Below are positions 8,201 to 16,600 of a stretch of 64,000 bases of DNA, piece after piece. A program made the position numbers and the translations under genes. Source of the DNA: Paenibacillus timonensis. GTDB lineage: Bacteria; Bacillota; Bacilli; Paenibacillales; Paenibacillaceae. The stretch lies in the NCBI RefSeq assembly GCF_009725205.1, contig NZ_WNZY01000019.1:1-64000 (forward strand). The letters run 5' to 3'. The notes beneath the pieces were generated by a model. That model had not been told where the DNA came from, did no database searches, and saw nothing but the letters and a program-made list of their open reading frames with translations. The stretch's first letter is position 1. Each line of letters starts with the position of its first letter.

Positions 8201-9124
8201 TTAAAGATGGGGAGCGATGTTCAATCGGAATACTTCGGTCGGAGGGCGGTCTCTTTTGCGCTTATCATCGGTCAGAACGACGACGGTCTCCAGGCTTGGG
8301 ATCACGTAGATGAATTGTCCTCCGTAGCCGCGGGCATAGAAAAACTCAAAAGACGACTCCCGCTCCCCCGTGTATACGTCCGTCCACCAATGCCAGGCAT
8401 AGCAGCCGCGATGGGGGGCTTCGACGTCAATCGCGGGATGGACGGACTCCTTCAGGCGTTCCTGGCTGATCAGTTGTCGTCCGTTCCAGGCGCCTTGCTG
8501 TAAATACAATAAACCGAACTTCATCATATCCGTTGGCCGGAGCCATAATCCGAATCCGCCGGTATGAATTCCCTGCGGGTCTTGCTCCCAGCGGTAGGTT
8601 ACGATGCCGAGCGGGCCGAACAGGTTCTCTTCGGCAAAACGGGCTGTCGGCATGCCGGCTGCTTGGACCAAGATTGCCGATAGGAGCTGGGAGCCGCCCG
8701 AGTTGTATTCCATCCGGTCGCCGGGGCGATCGGCCATCGGCTGTTCCAGGGCGAACCGGACCCAATCGCGGGAGCGGGTCATCCGTGGAAACGAGTTATG
8801 CTCGCCGAATTCTGTCCAATTCCACCCTCCCGACATGGTGAGGAGATGCCGCAGGGTGATCTCCCGCTTCCGTTCGTCGGAGTCCGCATTCAATGAGGGG
8901 AAGAAGGTGCGGATTTGCGTATCGGGTGGAGGCAGCAGACCGCGGTCGAAGGCGATGCAGATCAAGGCTGATAGGAAGCTTTTTGTGCAGGAATTGGTTT
9001 TGGCGATTTGGTCAGCCACTTGCGTGTTACGATAATGCTCGAGGACAAGCTGGCCTTCCCGGTTGATGAGACAGCTTCGTAATTGAAGCGGCTGAATGGC
9101 CGCAGAAATGGCAGAGAGATTCAT
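8201..9124 (-). CDS. Serine hydrolase, beta-lactamase class C/penicillin-binding-like
   Basis: The 307-residue product has the SxxK catalytic motif (NSCTKSFLSAL, about residues 44-47), a YxN-type motif in RMEYNSGGSQLL, and a C-terminal sheet with ARGYGGQFIYVIP. This is the serine beta-lactamase/DD-peptidase fold used by esterases and peptidases as well. No signal peptide or membrane anchor is visible, which favours a cytosolic esterase-like role over cell-wall work. AAAGGA lies upstream of the ATG with a rather long spacer. The YnfA-like gene lies 16 bases upstream on the same strand, so the two may share a transcript. Confidence 0.83.
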   Translation of the reverse strand: MNLSAISAAIQPLQLRSCLINREGQLVLEHYRNTQVADQIAKTNSCTKSFLSALICIAFDRGLLPPPDTQIRTFFPSLNADSDERKREITLRHLLTMSGGWNWTEFGEHNSFPRMTRSRDWVRFALEQPMADRPGDRMEYNSGGSQLLSAILVQAAGMPTARFAEENLFGPLGIVTYRWEQDPQGIHTGGFGLWLRPTDMMKFGLLYLQQGAWNGRQLISQERLKESVHPAIDVEAPHRGCYAWHWWTDVYTGERESSFEFFYARGYGGQFIYVIPSLETVVVLTDDKRKRDRPPTEVFRLNIAPHL

Positions 9125-9140
9125 CGCTTAGATGTCCTTT

Positions 9141-9467
9141 CTAGTGTCGTGGGGCCCAAAGGATAATCGATACGCCGATCAAACAGATTGCGGCGCCAAG
9201 CCAATCGTAGAGGTCGGGCGTCTTCTTGTCTACCCACCAGCCCCATAATATCGCGAGCGCGATGAAGACGCCCCCGTAGGCTGCATATACGCGACCGAAA
9301 GAAGGGAACTTTTGCAGGGTCGGAACGATGCCGTAGACGATGAGGATCAACCCGCCAGTGATGCCATACCAGAGCGGCCTGGATTCCCGGAGCCAGAGCC
9401 AGATCAAATAGCCGCCGCCGATTTCGGCGAGTCCGGCGACAAGAAACAAGAGAATCGCGAGGAGCAT
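9141..9467 (-). CDS. YnfA/UPF0060 family small membrane protein
   Basis: This 108-residue protein has four hydrophobic helices and the family signature [15 protein letters not shown] near the N-terminus, followed by [19 protein letters not shown]. It sits in the cytoplasmic membrane. YnfA proteins resemble small multidrug-resistance transporters, and some have been linked to efflux, but the natural role is not settled. It probably leads a two-gene unit with the downstream serine hydrolase and is divergent from the thioredoxin-like gene. Confidence 0.9.
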   Translation of the reverse strand: MLLAILLFLVAGLAEIGGGYLIWLWLRESRPLWYGITGGLILIVYGIVPTLQKFPSFGRVYAAYGGVFIALAILWGWWVDKKTPDLYDWLGAAICLIGVSIILWAPRH

Positions 9468-9635
9468 GATGAAGCCAATCCTTTCGCTCTATTTTTACCC
9501 ATGATTGTACCATGGATCCGTAAAGATGAAACCTTGATGAAGACTATGGCGTCTTCGCGCGAATGCGTTATAATCGATCTAAGGTGAATATTCAAATTTA
9601 AACTATCAAATCTACAATTAAAGGAGTGGATCCGG

Positions 9636-9953
9636 ATGGAAAGAGTCCAATCGGAAACGCAATTCGAACAATTGATTCAAAGAGACCAGTATACGGTCAT
9701 TAAATTCGATACAACCTGGTGCCCGGACTGCAAGAACCTCGATCGGTTTATTGGAGATATCATCGCCGAGCATACGGACAAGGAGTTCTACGCGATGGAT
9801 GCCGAGGAATTCCAGCCGTTGGCCGAAGCTAACGAGGTGCGGGGCATTCCGAGCCTGCTCGTCTATAAAAACGGGGAGAAGCTTGCCCATCTACACAGCA
9901 AATTCGCCAAAACGCCGGGGCAGATCCGCGAATACCTCGAGAGTTTGGCTTAA
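9636..9953 (+). CDS. Thioredoxin family protein
   Basis: The 105-residue protein has the thioredoxin fold with the redox pair in TTWCPDCKNLDRF (Cys at about residues 29 and 32) and the cis-proline segment EVRGIPSLLVYKNGEK. The CPDC active site differs from the CGPC of canonical thioredoxin, which suggests a specialised disulfide partner. It is likely cytosolic. A GGAG ribosome binding site precedes the ATG. A TATAAT-like sequence at 9568-9573 could be the -10 element, without a clear -35. Confidence 0.9.
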   Translation: MERVQSETQFEQLIQRDQYTVIKFDTTWCPDCKNLDRFIGDIIAEHTDKEFYAMDAEEFQPLAEANEVRGIPSLLVYKNGEKLAHLHSKFAKTPGQIREYLESLA

Positions 9954-9997
9954 TCCGGTAGGGGGGCGTTCATCGTCCGTCATGGGGAGAGGGGAAC

Positions 9998-10669
9998 ATG
10001 AAGTTTACGGAAATGACTTTGTGGTCGGGGCAACTGCAGGAGACAGAAGCCTTCTACACGGAAATCCTGGGGTTTGCCTTAATCGAGCAAGGACTGGAGC
10101 ACTTCACGATTCAAGCCGGAACCACGCTGCTCACGTTTCGTTTGGCCCAGGAGAACGTCTCGCCGTTTTATCATTTTGCGCTGAACATACCGGAGAATAA
10201 ATTTGTTGAAGCCAAGCAGTGGTTGGCGGCGAGAGTTCCATTGATCCGTGAACAGGGGGAAGATGAGGTGTTCTTTACCTCCTGGAACGCGCATGCGGTT
10301 TATTTTGAAGATCCGTCCGGTAACATTGTCGAATGGATTGCCCGGCATCATTTACCCAGCGGGATCAGCCACGATTTTACCGTCGATGACATCATGGGGG
10401 TTAGTGAAATCGGTATCGTTACATCCGAAGTCCTCCCCTTGGTTCGTCGTTTGAACGCGGCAGGGATACCGAATTGGAGAGGGGACGATGAGGGACTGAC
10501 CCCAGTTGGCGATGAATATGGGCTGCTGATCGTCGTCAGGGACAGACGGGAATGGTATTTCTCCAACCGGAAAGCGGCCCATTTCTACCCGGTAGAACTG
10601 TCCGCAGTCGGGATCGGGCAATTGAAGTTTCGTGCGCAGGACGAGTTGTTGGTCACATCGTTCGGTTGA
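9998..10669 (+). CDS. Two-module VOC family protein (glyoxalase/dioxygenase-like)
   Basis: The 223-residue product has an N-terminal VOC module (MTLWSGQLQETEAFYTEILGF through NAHAVYFEDPSGNIVEWI, about residues 1-112) with the His and Glu positions expected of a metal site, followed by a shorter second module. This is the plan of ring-cleaving dioxygenases and some resistance proteins, but no substrate can be read from the sequence. GGAGAGGGG precedes the ATG. It lies 44 bases after the thioredoxin gene on the same strand and may be co-transcribed with it. Confidence 0.82.
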   Translation: MKFTEMTLWSGQLQETEAFYTEILGFALIEQGLEHFTIQAGTTLLTFRLAQENVSPFYHFALNIPENKFVEAKQWLAARVPLIREQGEDEVFFTSWNAHAVYFEDPSGNIVEWIARHHLPSGISHDFTVDDIMGVSEIGIVTSEVLPLVRRLNAAGIPNWRGDDEGLTPVGDEYGLLIVVRDRREWYFSNRKAAHFYPVELSAVGIGQLKFRAQDELLVTSFG

Positions 10670-10713
10670 ATTGAAGCGGATGCTTCATGTATCACGTTCA
10701 TGGATGTTGTCCC

Positions 10714-10746
10714 TTGTTTTGTGGTATATTGCTTATATAATAAGCA
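10714..10746 (+). promoter_or_regulatory. Promoter with operator for the TetR gene
   Basis: TTGTTT (10714-10719) and TATAAT (10736-10741) are 16 bases apart. A perfect dyad TGCTTAT-ATA-ATAAGCA (10730-10746) covers the -10 box, as expected for an autorepressed TetR gene. The half-site TGCTTATA recurs in the promoter of the convergent exporter operon (minus strand, 13354-13361). Confidence 0.6.
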
Positions 10747-10773
10747 GTTGAATTTTGGACAGGAGACACATGC

Positions 10774-11562
10774 ATGAACGAGAATGGAAATAAGACGGAC
10801 GATCGTAACTATACGAAGGGGCTTCCTCACGGAATTGCATTAACCTGGGGATTGATTCCGGAGCCTAAACGGGGGCCCAAACGGGAGCTAAGCATTCCGG
10901 AAATTGTCCGTACCGCAGTTGCACTTGCAGATAAGGACGGGCTCGCTGCCGTATCCATGAGCCGGGTCGCCGGAGCGCTGGGTTATACGGCCATGTCGCT
11001 GTATCGATATATTCCGAGTAAGGACGATCTGCTGTTGCTTATGCAGGAGGAGGTCGGCAATATTGCTCTCCCTGAGGAACAGGATCCGGAGGATTGGCGA
11101 GGGATGATGCGTACCTTCGTTTGGAGTACGGTGAAAGTATATAAGGAGCATCCCTGGTTTGCCGATCTCCCGATTTATGGAGCGCCAATCACACCCAACA
11201 GTTTACGGTTTGTCGATTGGGCATTGAAGGGAATGCGAGACTTCCCTACTAGCGGGTATGTCAAAATGTCAATCATCCTTCTCCTGAGCAGTTATGCGCG
11301 CGCATGCGGAATCCTGCAACGCGACATGGACCGGGCCTTCAGTTCGGGGACTAGCCTGGGTGAATTTAGCGGTAATAGCTACAGCGCTGCTTTGAAGGAG
11401 CTCGTCACCCCGGAACAGTTTCCGTATTTGCATCCATTAATTATGTCGGGAGAATATACCGGAGAAGATGAAGCTGAGGGCGACGTGGGGAATGACATTG
11501 AATTCGGTCTGGAGCGCATTCTTGACGGGATCGAGCATTATTTGAGCGCTGCGAAAAAATAA
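10774..11562 (+). CDS. TetR/AcrR family regulator with TetR-type C-terminal domain
   Basis: The 262-residue regulator has a helix-turn-helix at about residues 40-86 (AVALADKDGLAAVSMSRVAGALGYTAMSLYRYIPSKDDLL) and a long C-terminal ligand-binding domain of the tetracycline-repressor type. The start uses GGAG eight bases upstream. An overlapping ATG at 10770 is out of frame. It converges on a DrrAB-type exporter operon, and both promoters contain the TGCTTATA half-site, so it probably represses the exporter and itself until a drug-like ligand binds. The ligand is unknown. Confidence 0.9.
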   Translation: MNENGNKTDDRNYTKGLPHGIALTWGLIPEPKRGPKRELSIPEIVRTAVALADKDGLAAVSMSRVAGALGYTAMSLYRYIPSKDDLLLLMQEEVGNIALPEEQDPEDWRGMMRTFVWSTVKVYKEHPWFADLPIYGAPITPNSLRFVDWALKGMRDFPTSGYVKMSIILLLSSYARACGILQRDMDRAFSSGTSLGEFSGNSYSAALKELVTPEQFPYLHPLIMSGEYTGEDEAEGDVGNDIEFGLERILDGIEHYLSAAKK

Positions 11563-11564
11563 AC

Positions 11565-11607
11565 AAGCAGGGAAAACGAAGCGATTCGTGATTCCCTGCT
11601 TTTTTTA
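11565..11607. terminator. Bidirectional terminator between TetR gene and exporter operon
   Basis: A ten-base stem AAGCAGGGAA/TTCCCTGCTT (11565-11574 with 11592-11601) is followed by T residues. An A-rich segment on the other side allows use by the convergent operon. Confidence 0.8.
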
Positions 11608-11636
11608 TTGCGCTTTTTGCCGGATGATGGTTGCGT

Positions 11637-12422
11637 TTATCGTTGTCCTGACCGCCTTTGAAACACGACGCGACACCAGACGAAAGCACCGGCGATGAGG
11701 ATCAGGCACCACCCGACTGCCCACCAAGCATTGTCACCGAGCGGGACGTTAGTGAGCAACCCGCGGATCGTTTCGATCGCCGGGGTGATCGGCTGGTGAG
11801 CCGCGAATCCCTGCAGCCATCGCGGCATTGATTGCGTGGGCACGAAAGCGCTGGATAGATAGGGGAGGAACAGCAGGATGAACCCGTAACCGCTTGCGGC
11901 CGAGGCGCTCCCGGCGATGAGGCCGATGGCTGCGAATAACCAGGTGATGGCCAGGATAAACAAGATGATCATGCCCATAGCCCCTAGCCATTCCCAGAAA
12001 CCGGCGGCAGGGCTGAAACCGACTAGCAAAGCAACGCCAATCACGATCACTGTGGCGATAAGATTGCGGAACAAGCTGGCTACGACATGGCCGGTTATTA
12101 CGCCCAGGCTTTGAATCGGCATGGTGCGAAATCGCTCGATCACACCGTTGGAAAGGTCCTCGGCGACTTTCACCGCAGTCCCTGAAGCACCAAATCCGGC
12201 ACACAGCAGGATGATCCCGGGAACCACATACTCAACGTAATTGCCGGAGGGGTCAAGGGCACCGCCGAAAACATAGGTGAACAGCAGCATCAGCATCACC
12301 GGGAGCACGATCGCCATGACCATGGCATCCACATCTCTTAGACTATGGCGGATGCCGCGGCCGATGAATACCCAATTGGTCATCCAGGACGAAGGCACTT
12401 TGGCTGAAAATGGGGCTTCCAT
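11637..12422 (-). CDS. ABC-2 type permease of a DrrB-like drug exporter
   Basis: This 261-residue protein has about six membrane segments and the ABC-2 permease pattern: YVVPGIILLCAGFGASGTAVKVAEDLSNGVIERFRTMPI followed by FLPYLSSAFVPTQSMPRWLQGFAAHQPITPAIETIRGLL, which is typical of DrrB/daunorubicin-resistance permeases. It forms an efflux complex with the ATPase encoded just upstream. Its ATG overlaps the ATPase stop codon by one base (TAATG), which indicates translational coupling. The substrate is likely a hydrophobic drug or a self-made metabolite. No biosynthetic genes are nearby. Confidence 0.9.
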   Translation of the reverse strand: MEAPFSAKVPSSWMTNWVFIGRGIRHSLRDVDAMVMAIVLPVMLMLLFTYVFGGALDPSGNYVEYVVPGIILLCAGFGASGTAVKVAEDLSNGVIERFRTMPIQSLGVITGHVVASLFRNLIATVIVIGVALLVGFSPAAGFWEWLGAMGMIILFILAITWLFAAIGLIAGSASAASGYGFILLFLPYLSSAFVPTQSMPRWLQGFAAHQPITPAIETIRGLLTNVPLGDNAWWAVGWCLILIAGAFVWCRVVFQRRSGQR

Positions 12423-13303
12423 TAAACGGATACCTCCTTATCGCCGGAAGTCAGAGAAATGAACACCTCATCCATCGTCGGACGCTGAATGCTGACACGT
12501 ACATCCGCGGGCACCTGGGATTGAAGATCATTTAAGATCCCCAACAAATCACGGAGGGTGCCGTCCGTCGGCACCCGGGATAGCAACTGATCATCGGCGT
12601 CCCGGAGTTCGACCCGATCGCTGCGGACTTGAGCTTTCAATTGCTCCGCCGTACCGGTCGCAACGATTCGTCCATCCTTGAGAACAGCGATCGTATCGGC
12701 CAATTGATCCGCTTCCTCCAAATATTGCGTTGTTAGAAAAATCGTATGACCCTGCCGCGCTAATTCCGTGATGCTACCCCAGAGTACGCGGCGGCTCAGC
12801 GTGTCAAGACCGGTTGTCGGTTCGTCCAGGAACAGTACCGGGCGGTTGACGATCAGGCTGATCGCAAGATCAAGACGGCGACGCATGCCGCCGGAATAGG
12901 TCTTGACCCGTTTTCGGGCCGCATCGGTCAAGTCGAATTGTTCTAATAGCTCTGCAGCGCGCAAACGTGCCGCTTTGGAGGTTAGGCCTGAAAGGCGGCC
13001 CATCATCACTAAATTTTCCTCCCCGCTCAGCACTTCATCGACCGCGGTAAATTGTCCGGTAAGGCTAATTGAACGTTTGACTTCGTTTGTTTGCGCGGTC
13101 ACCTCGTACCCAGCAACCCGAACCGTTCCCGCATCGGGTGTGGTAAGGGTCGAGAGGATGCGGATTAGGGTTGTTTTACCGGCGCCATTGGGTCCCAGCA
13201 AGGCATAGACCGTGCCTTTTGACACAACAAGATCAACCCTGTTCAGCACGGTTTGGCTGCCGAAGCTTTTGTACAACCCGCTAATTTCTATCGCATGATT
13301 CAT
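12422..13303 (-). CDS. ABC transporter ATP-binding protein, DrrA-like
   Basis: The 293-residue ATPase shows Walker A GPNGAGKTTLIR, the signature YSGGMRRRLDLA, Walker B PVLFLDEPTTGLD and the switch region FLTTQYLEEADQLAD, as in DrrA-type drug exporters. The C-terminal extension after residue about 215 is the usual DUF4162-like segment. I place the start at 13303 (MNHAIEISGLYKSFG), which has GGAG upstream; the open frame runs further to 13384 but that part covers the promoter. It is the first gene of the operon with the permease. Confidence 0.93.
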   Translation of the reverse strand: MNHAIEISGLYKSFGSQTVLNRVDLVVSKGTVYALLGPNGAGKTTLIRILSTLTTPDAGTVRVAGYEVTAQTNEVKRSISLTGQFTAVDEVLSGEENLVMMGRLSGLTSKAARLRAAELLEQFDLTDAARKRVKTYSGGMRRRLDLAISLIVNRPVLFLDEPTTGLDTLSRRVLWGSITELARQGHTIFLTTQYLEEADQLADTIAVLKDGRIVATGTAEQLKAQVRSDRVELRDADDQLLSRVPTDGTLRDLLGILNDLQSQVPADVRVSIQRPTMDEVFISLTSGDKEVSV

Positions 13304-13326
13304 TCCAAGGACTCCTCTCTCCATTA

Positions 13327-13374
13327 ACTGTATATATTGTAAACAGTATATGGTATAAGCATATGTGAAGTCAA
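13327..13374 (-). promoter_or_regulatory. Promoter and dyad operator of the DrrAB-like operon
   Basis: On the minus strand TTGACT (13369-13374) and TATACT (13345-13350) are 18 bases apart. A half-site TGCTTATA lies in the spacer (13354-13361) and an imperfect dyad ACTGT-N11-ACAGT (13327-13347) covers the start-site region. These are candidate sites for the convergent TetR regulator. Confidence 0.6.
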
Positions 13375-13463
13375 TACGAAACATTCATGGCATTGGCTAA
13401 TTTTTTCGTTGTGCGACTAGAGAAATACTTCCTAAATCATACCTAGTGCTATTTTCCTGTTTT

Positions 13464-13491
13464 TTGAAACGAAGGGAATGCACTCTACACT
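13464..13491 (+). promoter_or_regulatory. Candidate promoter of the GH81 gene
   Basis: TTGAAA (13464-13469) and TACACT (13486-13491) are 16 bases apart. The 370-base stretch 13304-13673 otherwise holds the divergent exporter promoter and about 180 bases of leader before the glucanase gene, in which I see no gene or terminator. Confidence 0.4.
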
Positions 13492-13673
13492 AATAAGGTT
13501 GATCGGACGATAATCCATGGTGGAGTGGTACTTTTTTCCACAAAGGGACCGCTTTGAAGGACATCCTATCAAAGTGAGGAGACATGCGATGTAGAGAGAT
13601 TGAACTAGAGAAATGGCGATAGGAGACGGTTGTGGAGCGCTACATAGTTAAACGACAATGAAGGAGAGAAATC

Positions 13674-16600
13674 ATGGAGAGAGCGTTCGTGAGCAAACGC
13701 AAAGCCCGGATCTGGGCGCATTTATTGACCGCTATCATTTTATGGATCAGCAGCGTGCAAGTGATACCGGCACCGGAGGCGCGTGCAGCTGAGGGAAATT
13801 ATTTACTCTCACTATATAGACCGGTCTACAGTTCTTCGTCGCTAGGCGGGAATACGCCGGATATGGCGGTGGATGGCAACGAGAATACCCGATGGGAAAG
13901 CGTATGGAAAAAAGATCCGCAATGGATGTACGTCGACTTAGGCGCCAGTGCTACGATATCGAAGATATCCGTCCATTGGGAGAACGCCTATGCCAGCGCT
14001 TTTGTGTTTGAGGTGTCCGACGATGAAGTTCATTGGGAGCCCGTCTATTCCACGACGGAAGGTATAGGTGGATGGACGGAGGTCGACGTGGATGTCAAAG
14101 CCCGTTATGTCCGTGTGTTAAGCACGAAACGGGCACAGGAAGCCTACGGCGTATCGATTTACGAATTTAACGTTTATGGCACCGGCGGTGTCAGCTTGCC
14201 TCCAAAGCCAGCTGCAGCAAATCTGGCGCTTGGCAAGCCGGTAACAGCCTCTTCGCTGGAAATCGATGAGCCTAGCAAATCGGCGGAAGATAAAGCCAAA
14301 ATGGAAGAGAAAAACTATTTAGCGATCCATGCGACCGACGGCAGCAACGATACACGCTGGTCTTCAGTTTACAAGGACAACGAATGGATTTACGTCGACT
14401 TGGGTGAAACCCGGGAAATCGGCAGCGTATCCTTTAACTGGGAGACGGCTTACGGGCGCGCTTACGATATTCAGGTATCCGAGGATGCCAGCCACTGGAC
14501 AACCGTATACCGCGAGTTAAACGGATCGGGCGGACGGGAAACCATCCCGGTCTACGCGAATGCCCGTTACGTGAAGATGGCCGGTCTCGGCCGCGGCTCC
14601 ACAAACGGCTATTCGCTGTTTGAATTCGGCGTCTACGCTTACCGGGAAGGCGATCCGAAATCAACCTATGACATCCCGGAAATTCCGGTCGCTTCCGCCG
14701 TTCAGGTTGGCGCGGGCAGTTATGAAATCAACGATGTGACGATGCTGGAACCCAAAAATCCGAAGTATCGCACCTCTAACGTCGAAGCGCCGATTCCTTC
14801 GAATGACTGGTGGCAGTCGATTCTGATCACCAATTTAGGCGACGGTAACAGCCTGGTGACACTTCCGCTGAAGAATCGGTACACCAAGCAGGGGCTGAAC
14901 ATTTTGAACCCAGGAGCCGGGTATGCTTCCGCTGACGGAGGTTCGATGGACGCTGACGGCGAACCGGATTTGATCCTGTCGACGAATAACATCAACCCTG
15001 CCGAGCTTGTCACTAAGATCTCCGGATATGGCGATTACTCCGCCACGGTCATGATGAGCGACGACGATACGGCGAAAATGAGCACAACATTCGTCAAAGG
15101 CTCGCCGTTCCTCTACAACACGTTCGAGAATCCGGATGCGGCGATTTTGCAATCGCAGTACATCACCCGGCTGTATGATGATCACAACCAACCGATTCTG
15201 CTCAATGACGGCGATGTCCTGACGGCCGATCATATCGGGATCGAGGTAACCAACCAGGACAAGGCACCGCAGCCGCAAACCTTCGTGCGCCAGTACGGGG
15301 TGTTCGCACCAGAAGGCACGGTATTTATGAAGCTGGGCAACACGATCAAGATCAAGTTTGGCCCAGGAGGAAACTACCTCTCCCTGGCGGCGCTGCCGTC
15401 TGCGGACGAGCTGAGCGGCTACTATCAGCATGCCTATGCGTTCGTCACGGATACGCAAGTCGACTATCGTTACGATGAAGCGGCTTCGCTCGTAACGACG
15501 GACTTCCACTCGATCACGGAGCTGAAACGCCCGGGCTTCTCTTCAGAGACGTTCATGGCGCTGCTGCCGCATCAATGGAAGATCGCCACCACGCCTTTAA
15601 CCGATCTGAGCTACCCTTCGATTCGCGGGCTGTTGAAGGTGAGCGAAGGGAATTCTTTTACGACCCAAGATCGTTTCTATGGCATCATTCCGCAGTTTGT
15701 TGAACCCGATGATCCGACCTATTCCCGGGCACAGATGATGGCGTATCTGGATCAACTGGATGCGGACGTAGTGGGCAACATCATGAGCGAAGACCCTTAT
15801 TGGCAAGGCAAAAAGCTTCATCCATTGTCATTAGGTGTCTTGATCAGCGATCAGCTTGGCGATACGGAACGGAGAGATCATTATCTGTCCAAGCTGAAAG
15901 ACATTTTGACGGACTGGTACACCTATTCGCCGGAAGAACGGCTGCACTCGTATTATTTCCATTACTCGGACGAGTGGGGGTCCATCTTCCCGTACGGCAG
16001 CGGCTTCGGCGTGAATACCGGCTTGACGGACCACCATTTCACCTATGGCTATTACATCTTTGCTTCCGCCGTGCTGGCGACGTACGATAAGCAGTTCCTC
16101 CAGGATTATCGCGAGATGGTGGAAGTGCTGATTCGAGATTATGCGAATCCGTCGAAGACGGACAGCCAGTTCCCTTGGCTCCGCAACTTTGACCCTTACG
16201 AAGGTCATTCCTGGGCGGGCGGCTATGCGGACAATCGCAGCGGGAACAACCAGGAAGCGGCCGGGGAAGCTCTGTTCAGCTGGGTCGGCGAATATATGTG
16301 GGGCCTGGTAACGGGCAATGACGCATATCGCGATACCGGCATTTGGGGCTTTACGACCGAGGAAAAAGCAGCAGAGCAGTATTGGTTCAATTATGATCAC
16401 GACAATTGGGTAGAAGGCTACAAGCACGCTACCGTAGGTCATGTCTACGGAAGTGCCTATTTGTACGGCACGTATTTCTCCGGCGATCCGGAGCAGATAT
16501 ACGGCATTCACTGGCTCCCGCCTGCGGAATGGATGACGTATTATGGACGGGATCCGCAAAAAACAAACGAGCTGTATGCCGGATTGATCAAGGACCTTGG

